Assembly (NCBI GenBank): GCA_051653965.1
Contig: JBOFXG010000002.1
Location: 141,448 to 205,447, forward strand
Source of the DNA: CAMREV01 sp051653965
GTDB lineage: Bacteria; Bacillota_I; Bacilli_A; Mycoplasmatales; Mycoplasmoidaceae
Length of the DNA stretch: 64,000 nucleotides
Direction: 5' to 3'
Shown here in pieces: positions 1 to 9,587 of the stretch. The notes beneath the pieces were generated by a model. It was given only the letters and a program-made list of their open reading frames with translations, had not been told where the DNA came from and ran no database searches. How positions within the stretch are numbered: the first letter of the stretch is position 1; each line of letters opens with the position of its first letter. The translations under genes and the position numbers were made by a program.

Positions 1-293
1 TTTTTTAATAAATCTGCTGATCCTCTTGCTCTTGGATTTGTTCTTTTTAGTGTTGGAGCTTGATTAGCTACAATTTTATAAATATATAATTTAGAACCAT
101 CCATTGCATGATTGTTAGTAGCATTTGCAATTGCTTGAATTAATAATTTCTTAACAATTGGCGCTGCTTTTTTATCTGTATTATCCAAAATAATTAAAGA
201 CTCAGTAACTGGTTTATTTCTGATGAGATCAACTACAAGTTTAGCCTTTTGACTAGAAATGTGAATATATCTTTGTATTGCTATTGCTTTCAT
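1..293 (-). CDS. rplV: 50S ribosomal protein L22 (partial, 3' end cut by window)
   Basis: L22 binds 23S rRNA and lines the peptide exit tunnel of the large subunit. The reading frame starts at ATG (291-293) with MKAIAIQRYIHISSQKAKLV and includes the typical ATNNHAMD and PTLKRTNPRARGSA stretches. The last visible residues are still inside the protein, so its C-terminus lies beyond base 1. It is the most distal gene of the S10 operon visible here, eight bases after rpsS, and should be co-transcribed with the genes upstream of it. Identity is secure from sequence and position. Confidence 0.95.
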   Translation of the reverse strand, partial: MKAIAIQRYIHISSQKAKLVVDLIRNKPVTESLIILDNTDKKAAPIVKKLLIQAIANATNNHAMDGSKLYIYKIVANQAPTLKRTNPRARGSADLLK

Positions 294-301
294 AATTATC
301 C

Positions 302-568
302 TTATTTTCTATTACCTGTATGACCTTTGTAAGTTCTTGTAGGAGAAAATTCTCCTAATTTATGACCTACCATATCATCAGTTACATAAACATTAATAAA
401 TTGTTTACCATTATGCACTTCAAATGTTAATCCTACAAATTCAGGGAATATTGTACTTCTTCTAGATCAAGTTTTAATATTTTTCTTTTTATCTTGTGCA
501 TTCATGCTTACAACTTTTTTTAATAAGCTTGGTTCAACATAAGCACCTTTTTTTGAGCTTCTTGACAT
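302..568 (-). CDS. rpsS: 30S ribosomal protein S19
   Basis: S19 sits in the head of the small subunit and contacts S13 and tRNA. The 88-residue frame starts MSRSSKKGAYVEPSLLKKV and contains the family core STIFPEFVGLTFEVHNGKQF and DDMVGHKLGEFSPTRTY. One in-frame TGA (in KTW-SRRST) must be read as Trp. It follows rplB with a 16-base gap carrying a Shine-Dalgarno-like GGAG, and precedes rplV. Length and order match the S10 operon of other bacteria. Confidence 0.96.
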
Positions 569-584
569 AAATTAATTATTCTCC

Positions 585-1427
585 TTAATTTTTTCTTCTT
601 CTTACAATTAATGCACTTGAAGATTTTTTCTTATTTCTAGTTTTAACACCCATGTGTCTTTTACCTCAAGGAGTTCTAGGAGCATCCATACCAATTGGTT
701 GTCTACCTTCTCCACCACCATGTGGGTGATCATTAGGGTTCATAGCTGAACCTCTAACTGTTGGTCTTATACCTTTATTTCTATTTTTACCAGCTTTACC
801 AATGTTTATTAAATTATGGTCAGAATTTGAAACTCTGCCTATAGTTGCAAAACAGTTATTCATTACTTTTCTAACTTCACCTGAAGAAAGTTTTACAATT
901 GTGTAATCACCAGTTTCATCTTTACCCAAGATTTGTGATGCAGTACCAGCAGATCTTGATAATTGTCCGCCCTTACCGTGAATTAATTCAATATTATGAA
1001 CAAATGTACCTTCTGGAATCATTGAAATTGGCATTGAATTACCAATTTGGATATCACATCCATTTTTACTAGAAACTATTTTATCCCCAATTTTAATTTT
1101 TTCTGGTGAAATGATATATCTTTTATCACCATCTTCGTAAGATACTAATGAAATGAAACAAGTTCTATTTGGATCATATTCAACAGTTTTAACATAAGCA
1201 ACTTTATCATATTTATCTCTTTTAAAATCAATTATTCTGTACTTTTGTTTTTGTCCGCCACCTTTGTGTCTTACAGTAATTTTACCTTGATTATTTCTAC
1301 CAGATTTTTTGTTTTGACTAACAAGTAATTTTTTATAAGGTTCATCAGTAGTAAGAGAAGCTTTATAATCTATTACTATTGTCTGTCTTATACCACTACT
1401 TCTGGCCTTGATTCTTTTTATAGGCAT
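585..1427 (-). CDS. rplB: 50S ribosomal protein L2
   Basis: L2 is a primary 23S rRNA binding protein needed for subunit association and peptidyl transfer. The 280-residue frame starts MPIKRIKARSSGIRQTIVID. The conserved C-terminal region reads MNPNDHPHGGGEGRQPIGMD, which includes the near-invariant histidine near the peptidyl transferase centre. A TGA at 666-668 falls inside the RTPWGK motif, where tryptophan is expected, so it is good evidence for genetic code 4 and not a stop. The protein ends SALIVRRRKN. It lies between rplW and rpsS. Confidence 0.97.
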
Positions 1428-1443
1428 TTTCTCTCCTTACCAA

Positions 1444-1746
1444 TTATTCTTTTTTTTCTTCTTCGTCAAATACAATTTCAGTTCCAGGTAATAAAGTTAC
1501 AATTGCAATTTTTTTAGCCTTCTTAATTCCTGGTTTTTTAGTTCCTGTTTTTGTCTTTTTTTCAATTTTACTTACAATATTTACTTTTTCACATTTAATT
1601 CCATAGATAGCTTGGAAAGCTTCTTGTACTAATTTTTTAGTTGCTTTTTTGTTAACAATAAAACAATATTTCTTTTTTTCTAAAGAATTCATTAAATATG
1701 TTTTTTCAGTATTATAAGGTTTGATTATTACTTCACTTAAATTCAT
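1444..1746 (-). CDS. rplW: 50S ribosomal protein L23
   Basis: L23 is located at the tunnel exit and forms the docking site for trigger factor and SRP. The 100-residue protein has the family N-terminus VIIKPYNTEKTYLM and the central YCFIVNKKATKKLVQEAFQ. Its start ATG shares a base with the stop of rplD (TAATG), suggesting translational coupling. The C-terminus is a short acidic tail (FDEEEKKE) beyond the usual L23 core. It is the fourth gene of the S10 operon. Confidence 0.96.
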   Translation of the reverse strand: MNLSEVIIKPYNTEKTYLMNSLEKKKYCFIVNKKATKKLVQEAFQAIYGIKCEKVNIVSKIEKKTKTGTKKPGIKKAKKIAIVTLLPGTEIVFDEEEKKE

Positions 1747-2381
1747 TATGCAAATACCTCCGATAATTTATCAAAAGCATTTTCTTGACATATTGTAATA
1801 TGACTATTAGCAATATCTCTAGTTGAAACTTGATTTCATTTTTTTGAATAAACTTTTTGAATATTTCTACAAGATAAATTGAAATTTTCATTCTTTTCAT
1901 CATTTAATATAAATAATATTTTTTTGTTATTAATTTCTAATTTTTTTAATAAAGTATCAATTTTATTAGTTGATGGGTTTTTCATATCTATATCATTAAC
2001 CATTAAATAAATTTGATTTTCTTTAAATTTAAATGTGATAGCTGATCTAATGGCCAATTTTCTAACTTTTTTATTTAATTTTAAATTATAGTTTCTATTT
2101 GGCTTAGGGCCAAACACAACACCACCACCAACTCATTGTGGAGATCTTGTTGAACCTTGTCTAGCTTTTCCTGTGTGTTTTTGTCTTCATGGTTTTCTAC
2201 CACCACCTCTAACTTCAGCTTTCGTTTTAGTTGAATGAGTACCTTGTCTTTCACCAGCATTTTCAGATAGTATTGAATCAAAAATTGCTTGCTTACTAGG
2301 TTTGTCTTCAATTAAACTAGTATTTTTTAAATCAATTTTTTTTATATTACCAGCTAAATCTACTAAATTTACTTTTTCCAT
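1746..2381 (-). CDS. rplD: 50S ribosomal protein L4
   Basis: L4 is an early-assembly 23S rRNA binding protein with an extended loop reaching the exit tunnel. The 211-residue frame needs two or more TGA codons read as Trp (for example at 1836-1838 and near 2184). The conserved loop is visible: SENAGERQGTHSTKTKAEVR, GGGRKPW and GGGVVFGPKP. The frame ends SEVFA with TAA at 1746-1748, overlapping the start of rplW. It follows rplC by 19 bases. The loop sequence makes the assignment certain even though the C-terminal half is divergent. Confidence 0.95.
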
Positions 2382-2400
2382 TTATATTACCTTTCTTCTT

Positions 2401-3105
2401 TTATGCAACTGCATCAATATTTTGAGTTTCAACTTTATTATTCTTAACAAGATTGCTTATTTTTTTGAAATTCTTTACTCTATTTGTAGTTTTAATAATA
2501 ACTAAAGAATTTTTAGGACCAGGAACTGATCCTTTGATTAAAATTAAATTTTTTGATAAATCAACATCAACTATTGTTAAGTTTTGAATTGTAACTAATT
2601 CTTGCCCATAATGACCAGACATTTTTTTACCCTTCATAACTCTTTGACCTTGGCTACCACCTCTACCAAAAGAGATTGAACCTTGATATCTATGAGGATA
2701 ACCAGCACCATGAGATTTAGGACCACATTTAAAATTTCATCTTTTAATTGCGCCTGTAAAACCATGACCTTTTGAAATAGCTTGTACATCAACATGATCA
2801 CCAATTTTAAAAGTATCAACTTTAATTAAATCACCAACATTATATCCATCAACATCTCTAAATTCTTTAATATGTTTTTTTGGATCACAATTTGCTTTTT
2901 TGAAAATACCTAATTCACTTTTATTTATATTTTTTTCACTACAGCTTAAGAAACCAACTTTAGTAGAAACATATTTATGTTTTTCTAAACTTTTTGTTTC
3001 AAGAACAAAATTTGGTTCAGAATGTATAACTGTTACAGGAATCATTTTTCCATCTTCTAGAAAAGAAGATATCATTCCAATTTTTTTACCTAATATCATT
3101 TTCAT
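2401..3105 (-). CDS. rplC: 50S ribosomal protein L3
   Basis: L3 is one of two initiators of large-subunit assembly and reaches the peptidyl transferase centre. The 234-residue frame starts MKMILGKKIGM. I chose the ATG at 3103-3105 because a GGAGA Shine-Dalgarno lies seven bases upstream; a second ATG two codons later is possible. Key motifs are SKGHGFTGAIKRW (the W is a TGA), FGRGGSQGQRVMKGKKMSGH and a final NIDAVA. It lies between rpsJ and rplD in the S10 operon. Confidence 0.96.
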
Positions 3106-3120
3106 ATTCGTCTCCTAATC

Positions 3121-3423
3121 TTATAAAGAAATCTTAATTTCCACACCAGTAGCTAGTGAAAGTGTTTTAAGCTTTTGAATTGACTCACCAGAAGTATTAG
3201 TTATTATTAATAATCTTTTGTGAGTTCTTCTTTCAAATTGTTCCATTGATGGCTTATTTACATGTGGAGATCTACATATAGTAAATATTTCTTTTTTTGT
3301 TGGCAAAGGTATTGGACCTTTAACATTTGCTCCCGTATCTTTTACAGTTTTAATTATTTTTTTAATTGATGAATCTAATAATCTGTGATCATAAGAAAAT
3401 AATTTTATTTTCAGTTCATTCAT
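3121..3423 (-). CDS. rpsJ: 30S ribosomal protein S10
   Basis: S10 is part of the small-subunit head and in many bacteria also partners NusB in antitermination. The 100-residue protein includes LFSYDHRLLDSSIKKI, KGPIPLPTKKEIFT, RSPHVNKPSMEQFERRTHKR and ends EIKISL, all typical of the family. It is the first gene of the S10 operon (rpsJ-rplC-rplD-rplW-rplB-rpsS-rplV), read on the minus strand, with an AAGGAG ribosome binding site just upstream. Confidence 0.97.
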   Translation of the reverse strand: MNELKIKLFSYDHRLLDSSIKKIIKTVKDTGANVKGPIPLPTKKEIFTICRSPHVNKPSMEQFERRTHKRLLIITNTSGESIQKLKTLSLATGVEIKISL

Positions 3424-3537
3424 TTTAAAAACTCCTTTTTCATATATAAATTTTTTGTTAACAACTTGTATCGGTGTATCATAAAAATAAAATTACACTT
3501 TGTTATTATACTATTAAAATTTAAAAATACAAAAAAA
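3424..3537 (-). promoter_or_regulatory. Probable promoter region of the S10 operon
   Basis: This 114-base gap lies upstream of rpsJ and downstream of scpB, both on the minus strand. Read on the minus strand it contains a perfect TATAAT hexamer (complement of 3505-3510), then about 80 bases of leader before the AAGGAG site of rpsJ. No clear L4-binding leader hairpin of the enterobacterial type was seen. Promoter function is inferred from the hexamer and the gene order. Confidence 0.5.
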
Positions 3538-4098
3538 TTATTCTTCTCTATTTGAATCAAAAAAGTCAAAATCTTCTTCTTCATCTGATGAAGAAGATTT
3601 TATCTCAGGAAGTTCAGATAAATCTTTAATTCCAAACACATCATAAAATTTCTCAGATACTTTATATAAAAATGGTTTTCCTTGTGAATCTGCTCTACCA
3701 ATTTCTTCAATTAAATTAAGTTCTAAAAGTTTTATAATTTGTTGTGTTGGATCTATTTTCTTGATATCATGGATTTTTGTTCTAGTACATGGTGAATTAT
3801 AAGCAATAATAGCTAATGTTTCTATTAATGAAGAGTTTAAAGGGTTTTTTACAATATGGTTTTGCTCAGGAAATAATTTGTCGTGAATATGAATTTTAGT
3901 AACTAATAAGTATTTTTTACCAAATTTCTTGATTTCTAAACCTTTATCCTCATGCTGAAAACTTGAAATAAGCTCACTCATTTCATTTTCAAAAGCACTT
4001 TCATCAATATTTATAATTTCTAGTAATTCATCGTGCTCTATTCCTTTTTTACCTCGAATAAAAAGAATAGCTTCTATTAATGGTTTAATATTTGACAT
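3538..4098 (-). CDS. scpB: Segregation and condensation protein B
   Basis: ScpB is the winged-helix subunit that, with kleisin ScpA, regulates the SMC complex that compacts and separates chromosomes. The 186-residue protein matches the family in its N-terminal winged helix (IEAILFIRGKKGIEHDELLE) and in LIETLAIIAYNSPCTRTKIHDI, followed by LLELNLIEEIGRADSQGKPF. The C-terminus is a serine/aspartate-rich acidic tail (residues about 160-186). It starts one base after the scpA stop, so the pair is certainly co-transcribed. Confidence 0.93.
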   Translation of the reverse strand: MSNIKPLIEAILFIRGKKGIEHDELLEIINIDESAFENEMSELISSFQHEDKGLEIKKFGKKYLLVTKIHIHDKLFPEQNHIVKNPLNSSLIETLAIIAYNSPCTRTKIHDIKKIDPTQQIIKLLELNLIEEIGRADSQGKPFLYKVSEKFYDVFGIKDLSELPEIKSSSSDEEEDFDFFDSNREE

Positions 4099-4099
4099 T

Positions 4100-4882
4100 T
4101 TATAATCCTAAATATATTTTCTTAATAATGATATCAACATCATTATTTATTTCTTGTTCTAAACTAATATTACCGTTTCTAACTAATACAAGCAAAGCAA
4201 CAAATGTAACAGCTAAGTACTGTTTAGATATTTTTGAACTTGGAAAAGATGAAAGCAATTCAAACAAAGAAATCTTATTTGAATTGAATTTCTCTAAAAA
4301 GTTTGTTATTTCATTTGTTACATCTTCAATTGATAATTCAGAAATATCAATATTAATTATATCATTTTCATTTTTTTGTAATTTTTTAAATATATTTCTC
4401 ATTGATCTTAATAAGACATTTGGGGAAATACTGTCTGGAACTTCTTCATGAATAATGTCATCTAATTTAATAAAATCAACTTCCTTAGCATGCATTTTTT
4501 CTCTTTCAATCATTCTATTAGAAAGATTAGGCACTAATTCTCTAAATTGTTTATAAAGTAAAACTCTTTGGATGAACTTATCATATTCCATTTCATTTTC
4601 TAATTTTTCTTGGCTTGTAGATATTCCTAAAATTTTCTTTGATTTCAATTCGAAAAAATAAGTGATCATAGAAAGATACTCTGTAATATCATCTATTTTC
4701 ATATCATGCAAATGTTTTTGAACATAATTAACATATGAAGTAGAGACATAAAGCAGATCAATATTTAATATATCAAACTTTCTTTCCTTGATTAAACTAA
4801 AAAGTAGGTCAACTGGACCATTAAAATCTCCAATAGTCAAGAATAAATTATCAAAATTACTCAAATTTTTAAGATCAGACAT
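4100..4882 (-). CDS. scpA: Segregation and condensation protein A (kleisin)
   Basis: ScpA is the kleisin that bridges the SMC head domains. The 260-residue protein opens with the typical FNGPVDLLFSLIKERKFDIL, followed by the helical YVNYVQKHLHDMKIDDITEYLSM segment. It ends with the winged-helix region that binds the second SMC head (QYLAVTFVALLVLVRNGNIS). It precedes scpB and follows the plsC-like gene by three bases, so an operon of truA, plsC, scpA and scpB is likely. Confidence 0.93.
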   Translation of the reverse strand: MSDLKNLSNFDNLFLTIGDFNGPVDLLFSLIKERKFDILNIDLLYVSTSYVNYVQKHLHDMKIDDITEYLSMITYFFELKSKKILGISTSQEKLENEMEYDKFIQRVLLYKQFRELVPNLSNRMIEREKMHAKEVDFIKLDDIIHEEVPDSISPNVLLRSMRNIFKKLQKNENDIINIDISELSIEDVTNEITNFLEKFNSNKISLFELLSSFPSSKISKQYLAVTFVALLVLVRNGNISLEQEINNDVDIIIKKIYLGL

Positions 4883-4885
4883 TAA

Positions 4886-5665
4886 TTAACCTTTTCTTCT
4901 TTTTTTAAGAATCAAATATTCTTTTTCAATAGCTTCTCTAATGTTTTCTGATAGAATTTCTTTATTTTTTCCAACATATTCAGTGTGTTTAATTGGTTTT
5001 AAAAAAGAAACATCAAATTCTTTATAACCATATCTTCTTTTTTCATCTTTCACCATAACACCAAGAGTACCAAAAACAGCAACAGGAACTATAGTAGTCA
5101 AATTATTAATTGCTGGAGCTAATCCAGCACTTTTAATTTCACCGATAATATCTTCTTTTTCAATTCTTTGACCTTCCAAGAAAACAACCATTGAATCTTT
5201 TTTAATTATTTCTTCTTCTTTTAATAAAATTTTTATTATTTCTCTTGGATTTTTTCTATCTAAGAATAAACAATCAATTAATACTGCTGCCCCATAAGCC
5301 AATTTATTTTCAGACATTTCTGTTTTAGCAACAAAATGATAGTAGGGAAAACCCTCGTGTTCATATAACAATTTAATAAAAATAAGTGGATCGATATTTG
5401 ATTTGTGATTTGGAACATACATTACTGGTCTTTTAGGAACATTTTCAAATCCAGTAACATTTATTTTTACATTGAATAAAAATAAAGCTTTTTTAACAAT
5501 TTTGTATGTTCTTAAAAATCTTTCATCAATTGGATAAAAATCTGGATTATTTTGATAATCTTTTGCTTTTCTATTACAAATTTGTATTGAAATTCATAAT
5601 GATGAAATTACATATGGAAAAGCTAATCAATGTCCTACATTTCTAAAAAAAAGTTTTAAATTCAT
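4886..5665 (-). CDS. plsC: 1-acyl-sn-glycerol-3-phosphate acyltransferase (PlsC-like)
   Basis: Predicted membrane-associated acyltransferase that adds the second fatty acid to lysophosphatidic acid in phospholipid synthesis. The 259-residue frame starts MNLKLFFRNVGHWLAFPYV, a hydrophobic N-terminal anchor, and carries the catalytic NHxxxxD box as PNHKSNIDP (about residue 85). The second box is FLEGQRI where most members have F-P-E-G-T-R-S. A start further in (5422) would delete the membrane anchor, so I use the ATG at 5663-5665. Wall-less bacteria still build phospholipids, so the role fits. Confidence 0.85.
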
Positions 5666-5719
5666 ATTAAATAAAATTCCTTATTAAAGTACATATGTAG
5701 ATTATAATGAATTTTTTAA

Positions 5720-6442
5720 TTAATAATACACATTATATAAATACAGCCCGCAAGCATTTGCTTTATGAATTGATGAACCTTTTGATGGATTTAAAAGTAA
5801 TTTTTTTATTGAATTAATATCTTTCTTACCTTCAAGAACTATTAAAGAATAGCTAACAATCATTCTTACCATATATCTTAAGAAGCCATCTCCATTTATT
5901 TTTATTTTTATTTTATTATTTGTTTTTCTAACATTAATTCAATTAATTTCTCTTGTAGTATTTTTCAAGATTGAAGTACTAAAAGATAAGAAGTCATGTT
6001 TTCCTAAAAAAGTGTTAAGTATTTCTTGAAGTTTGTCTACATTTATTTCTTTATTATATTGCAATTCTTTGTTACACATAAATGGGTCTTTTTTAGATGT
6101 ATTAATTATATATAAGTATGTTTTGTTTTTAATTGAATACCTTGAATGAAAGTCTTTATTAACTAATTTAATTTTTTTTATATATAGATCTTCATTTATA
6201 AATTTGTTTAATATAAAAAGTAGTTTTTCTGGATCAATTATCATCTCTGCATCAAAATGAAAATATTGATTTAAAGCATGAACTCCCTTGTCAGTTCTTC
6301 CACTACAATTAATTACTATTTTTTCTTTAAATATCTTTAATAAAACTTTTTCTAAATGATCTTGAATTGTTATTTCATGTTTTTGTTTAGATCAACCATA
6401 GTAGTTTGATCCATCATATGATATGTTGACTAAATATCTCAT
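5720..6442 (-). CDS. truA: tRNA pseudouridine(38-40) synthase TruA
   Basis: TruA isomerises U38-U40 in the anticodon arm of many tRNAs. The 240-residue frame begins MRYLVNISYDGSNYYGWSKQ and carries the catalytic aspartate in SGRTDKGVHALNQ (about residues 50-62). The C-terminal half has GDGFLRYMVRMIV, the usual second signature. The start ATG shares its last base with the stop of ecfT (TAATG). ECF transporter genes followed by truA is a conserved Firmicute/Mollicute arrangement. Confidence 0.93.
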
Positions 6443-7620
6443 TATTGATTAATCATTAAAGCGTCTAATATACCAAATGGGGTTATAAGAATTGGTTTAC
6501 CTTTGATAAATATTAATGTGATTACAAAGCCAAAATAAATTAATACCAATCCAAAGAAAATTAAATCTAAATATTTAATTGAAAATATTCTATATCTAGT
6601 CCTAATACTTCTTGGATCATAAGCTCTTGCTTCCATCGCATTAGATAATTCATCAGCTTTTCTGAAAGCAATAGAGAATAAAGGAACTACTAATGATGAT
6701 AAAGATTTCATTTTATCAAAACCATTTCCATTTCTAAAATCTACACCCCTAGAAGCTTGAGCTTTTAAAACTCTGTTTGCTTCATCTAGTAATGAGGGAA
6801 TAAATCTTATTGATAAAGAGATAGTCATTGATCATTCACTTATAGGAGCTCTTAAATATCTTAAAGGACTTAAAATATCTTCAATTGCATAAGTCATTTC
6901 AATTGATGAAGTTGTTGATGTAAGAATTGTTATCACCAAAATCATTGCAAATATTTTTAATGTTACATATGCCATTAAACCTAAAGAAAATGATGAAATT
7001 GCATATCATTCAGTAGAATATGAGAACATATAAAGTTGACCTGATTCAAGAGCAAATTCATTTATTATTTGATTGCCATTTGGACCAGTTATTCCATTTA
7101 GTAATCTTTCTATATTATTAATTTGTGCAGTATTAATATCTATTACATAAAAACCATTACCAAAAGAATTCAATGATGCACCTGTTCCAACAAGAAGACT
7201 TTCTATTTGTGTGCTAAGATTTTTTTCAATTGTTCCACCTCAAATATCTCCATGACCAAATCATTTTCCATCCAAAGATATTAAATTTGGATTATTTGCA
7301 TTTAATCAAAAGGGGTTTCTAAAAATAGCAAATGAACTATTTAAATTAAAAATAGCACCTGGGGTTTTATAACTTACTCAATTTATTAATGTTAAAAGTA
7401 ATGCCATGAATAGAATGGAAACAAAAATTTTTCATAATCTTTTAAAAGGTAATTTAGCAGAAAAATATATTACAAATATTACACTTATAAGTATTATTTG
7501 AAATAAAAAACCATAAGGAACAAAAATTAATATTATAAAAAATATTACTGAAATCATTTTTATAGATGGGTTAATTTTATGAATAATTGAATCTTTATAA
7601 ATATAGCTATCTTGTATCAT
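6442..7620 (-). CDS. ecfT: ECF transporter transmembrane subunit EcfT
   Basis: EcfT couples the two ATPases to exchangeable vitamin-binding S components in the membrane. The 392-residue frame starts MIQDSYIYKDSIIHKINPSI and contains N-terminal transmembrane segments. The two C-terminal coupling motifs are seen as AQASRG and EARAYDP. The protein is about 120 residues longer than typical EcfT because of a loop of about residues 85-210 rich in Asn, Gly and Ser that separates the first membrane helices from the rest. Several TGA codons encode Trp. Overlapping TAATG junctions tie it to ecfA2 upstream and truA downstream. Confidence 0.88.
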
Positions 7621-8738
7621 TAAAGTTTCCTTTCAAGCACTTGAATTATACAACTTATTAAGTCTTTATCGTTAGTTGGTTTTAATTCATATATTTTATT
7701 AAATTTAGGATTTACTTTTACTAATTCATCTATTAATTCTATTACTTTAGGCTTTTCCATTTTTGTTTTTGAATATAGAATTGGGTTAGTAAAAATTTCA
7801 TAAGGATCACCAGTTAAAAGTATTTTTCCTTTTTCCATTACAGTAACTGTGTCTCCGTTTAAAAGAACTTGATCCATTGAATGAGTAATAACAAAAAGTG
7901 TTTTTCCTTGCTTCTTTAAATCAGAAATTATTTCCATTGTTTCATGCTCACCAGAAGGATCTAATCCTGCAGTTGGTTCATCAAAAACTAAAATTTCTGG
8001 ATCAATTGATAATATACCAGCAATTGCCACTCTTCTTTTTTGGCCACCAGATAATCCAAATGGGTTTCTTTCTAAGAATGAATCATCTAATCCCATTTTG
8101 TTTAAATATTTTTTACCTATTTCTCTTTGAATTTCATCTAAAGATTTTTCTTTAAGGAAATGAGTAACTTTAAATGAAAAATTATTTATTTTTAATTTCA
8201 AATCAACATGATCATTCTTAAAACTTCATTTTAAAATTTTATAATTTTTCAAAAATGTTTCTTTATCAACATTTTCTTTAAATTTTTTAGAGAAAGCTAT
8301 TAAAATGGTATCAACATTTTCTTCAATCATTTCTTTAATATGTTTTAAATTTATATGATTGTAAAATATTTTTGGAGTGCCTAATGCTTTTGGACCAAAT
8401 AGAATATCATTATAAATTGTGTCCTTAAAAAGTTGATATTCTGGATATTGAAAAACTAAACTAATTTTTCTTCTTAATTCTTTTACTTTTTTTATCTTTT
8501 TCTTTTTCGCAAGTATTTCAATATCATCTATTATGATATCTCCAATATTTGATTTTAATAAACCATTTAAATGTAAAACTAATGTGGATTTTCCAGAACC
8601 TGAATCTCCAATAATATAATGAATATTACCTTCAGAGAAATTAGATGAAAAATCATCAATAGCTCTGATTTCATTAATTGTATTTTTACCAAAAATTAAT
8701 GTTAAATTTTTTATTTGAACTATTTTATCATTTGACAT
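7620..8738 (-). CDS. ecfA2: ECF transporter ATPase EcfA2 with internal insertion
   Basis: One of two ATPases of the energy-coupling factor module for vitamin and metal uptake. The 372-residue frame has Walker A GDSGSGKST, Q-loop FQYPEYQLF, signature LSGGQKRRVAIA, Walker B EILVFDEPTAGLD and the switch histidine in VITHS. Between Q-loop and signature is an insertion of roughly 70 residues (about 125-195, Lys/Asn/Phe-rich) not found in most family members. A TGA at 8226-8228 in the insertion encodes Trp. The start overlaps the end of ecfA1 by 19 bases. Confidence 0.9.
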
Positions 8739-9556
8739 ATATTTTTTACCAATTCACTTCTATCAAGTGTTTTCTTAATTTTAGAATTACTTTTGTTTAA
8801 ACCACAAGCTACTTTTAAAATAAAAGGGAAATCTAAAGCCATTTTTTGTAATTCATTTTCATTTGTAAAAATTACTTCTGGTTTACCTTGGGAAACAATT
8901 TTTCCATTATTTAAAACTATTACTTTATCAGCATTTATTACTTCTTCCATATCATGTGTGATAGAAATAATTGTTTTATTTTTTTTATCTCTTAATAAGA
9001 TCATAAGTTCTTTCAGCTCTTTTTTGCCTTTTGGATCAAGCATAGAAGTAGATTCATCAAAAATAATAATTGATGGATTAATTGCGAGTATTGAAGCAAT
9101 CGCAACTCTTTGTTTTTCACCACCAGATAATTTTTGTGATTCCATAGATAATAATTTATCTACTTCAACACTTTTTGCAGCTTGAGTTATTATATTTTTC
9201 ATTTGCTCTTGTGGGATTCTTCTATTTTCTAAACCAAAAGCAATATCATCTTCTGCAGTTATACCAATAAATTGGTTATCAGGATTTTGGAATACTATTC
9301 CAATATTACTTCTTATGAAATTAATGTTAGATTGATCAATTAAATTATCTTTTACATATAATTCGCCTTTTAATGGTTTTAAAAGACCAGTTAATATTTT
9401 AGAAATTGTTGATTTTCCAGAACCATTATGACCAATAATACAAACATATTCATTTTCCAATATAGAAAAATTAATATCATTTAAAACCATTAATTCTGGT
9501 GTGTACCCAAAAGTAATATTTTTAAATTCAACTATAGTTTTTTTATTTTTATTCAT
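8720..9556 (-). CDS. ecfA1: ECF transporter ATPase EcfA1
   Basis: Partner ATPase of EcfA2 in the ECF module. The 278-residue protein is of standard length with Walker A GHNGSGKST (residues 42-50), Q-loop FQNPDNQFIGI, signature LSGGEKQRVAIA, Walker B SIIIFDESTSMLDP and ITHDMEE. Walker B has DES where most have DEP or DEA. It opens the ecfA1-ecfA2-ecfT-truA series and lies 31 bases after ileS. Substrate depends on S components encoded elsewhere. Confidence 0.92.
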   Translation of the reverse strand: MNKNKKTIVEFKNITFGYTPELMVLNDINFSILENEYVCIIGHNGSGKSTISKILTGLLKPLKGELYVKDNLIDQSNINFIRSNIGIVFQNPDNQFIGITAEDDIAFGLENRRIPQEQMKNIITQAAKSVEVDKLLSMESQKLSGGEKQRVAIASILAINPSIIIFDESTSMLDPKGKKELKELMILLRDKKNKTIISITHDMEEVINADKVIVLNNGKIVSQGKPEVIFTNENELQKMALDFPFILKVACGLNKSNSKIKKTLDRSELVKNICQMIK

Positions 9557-9587
9557 AGTAATTTTTTACCTTATTAATAATTATATA

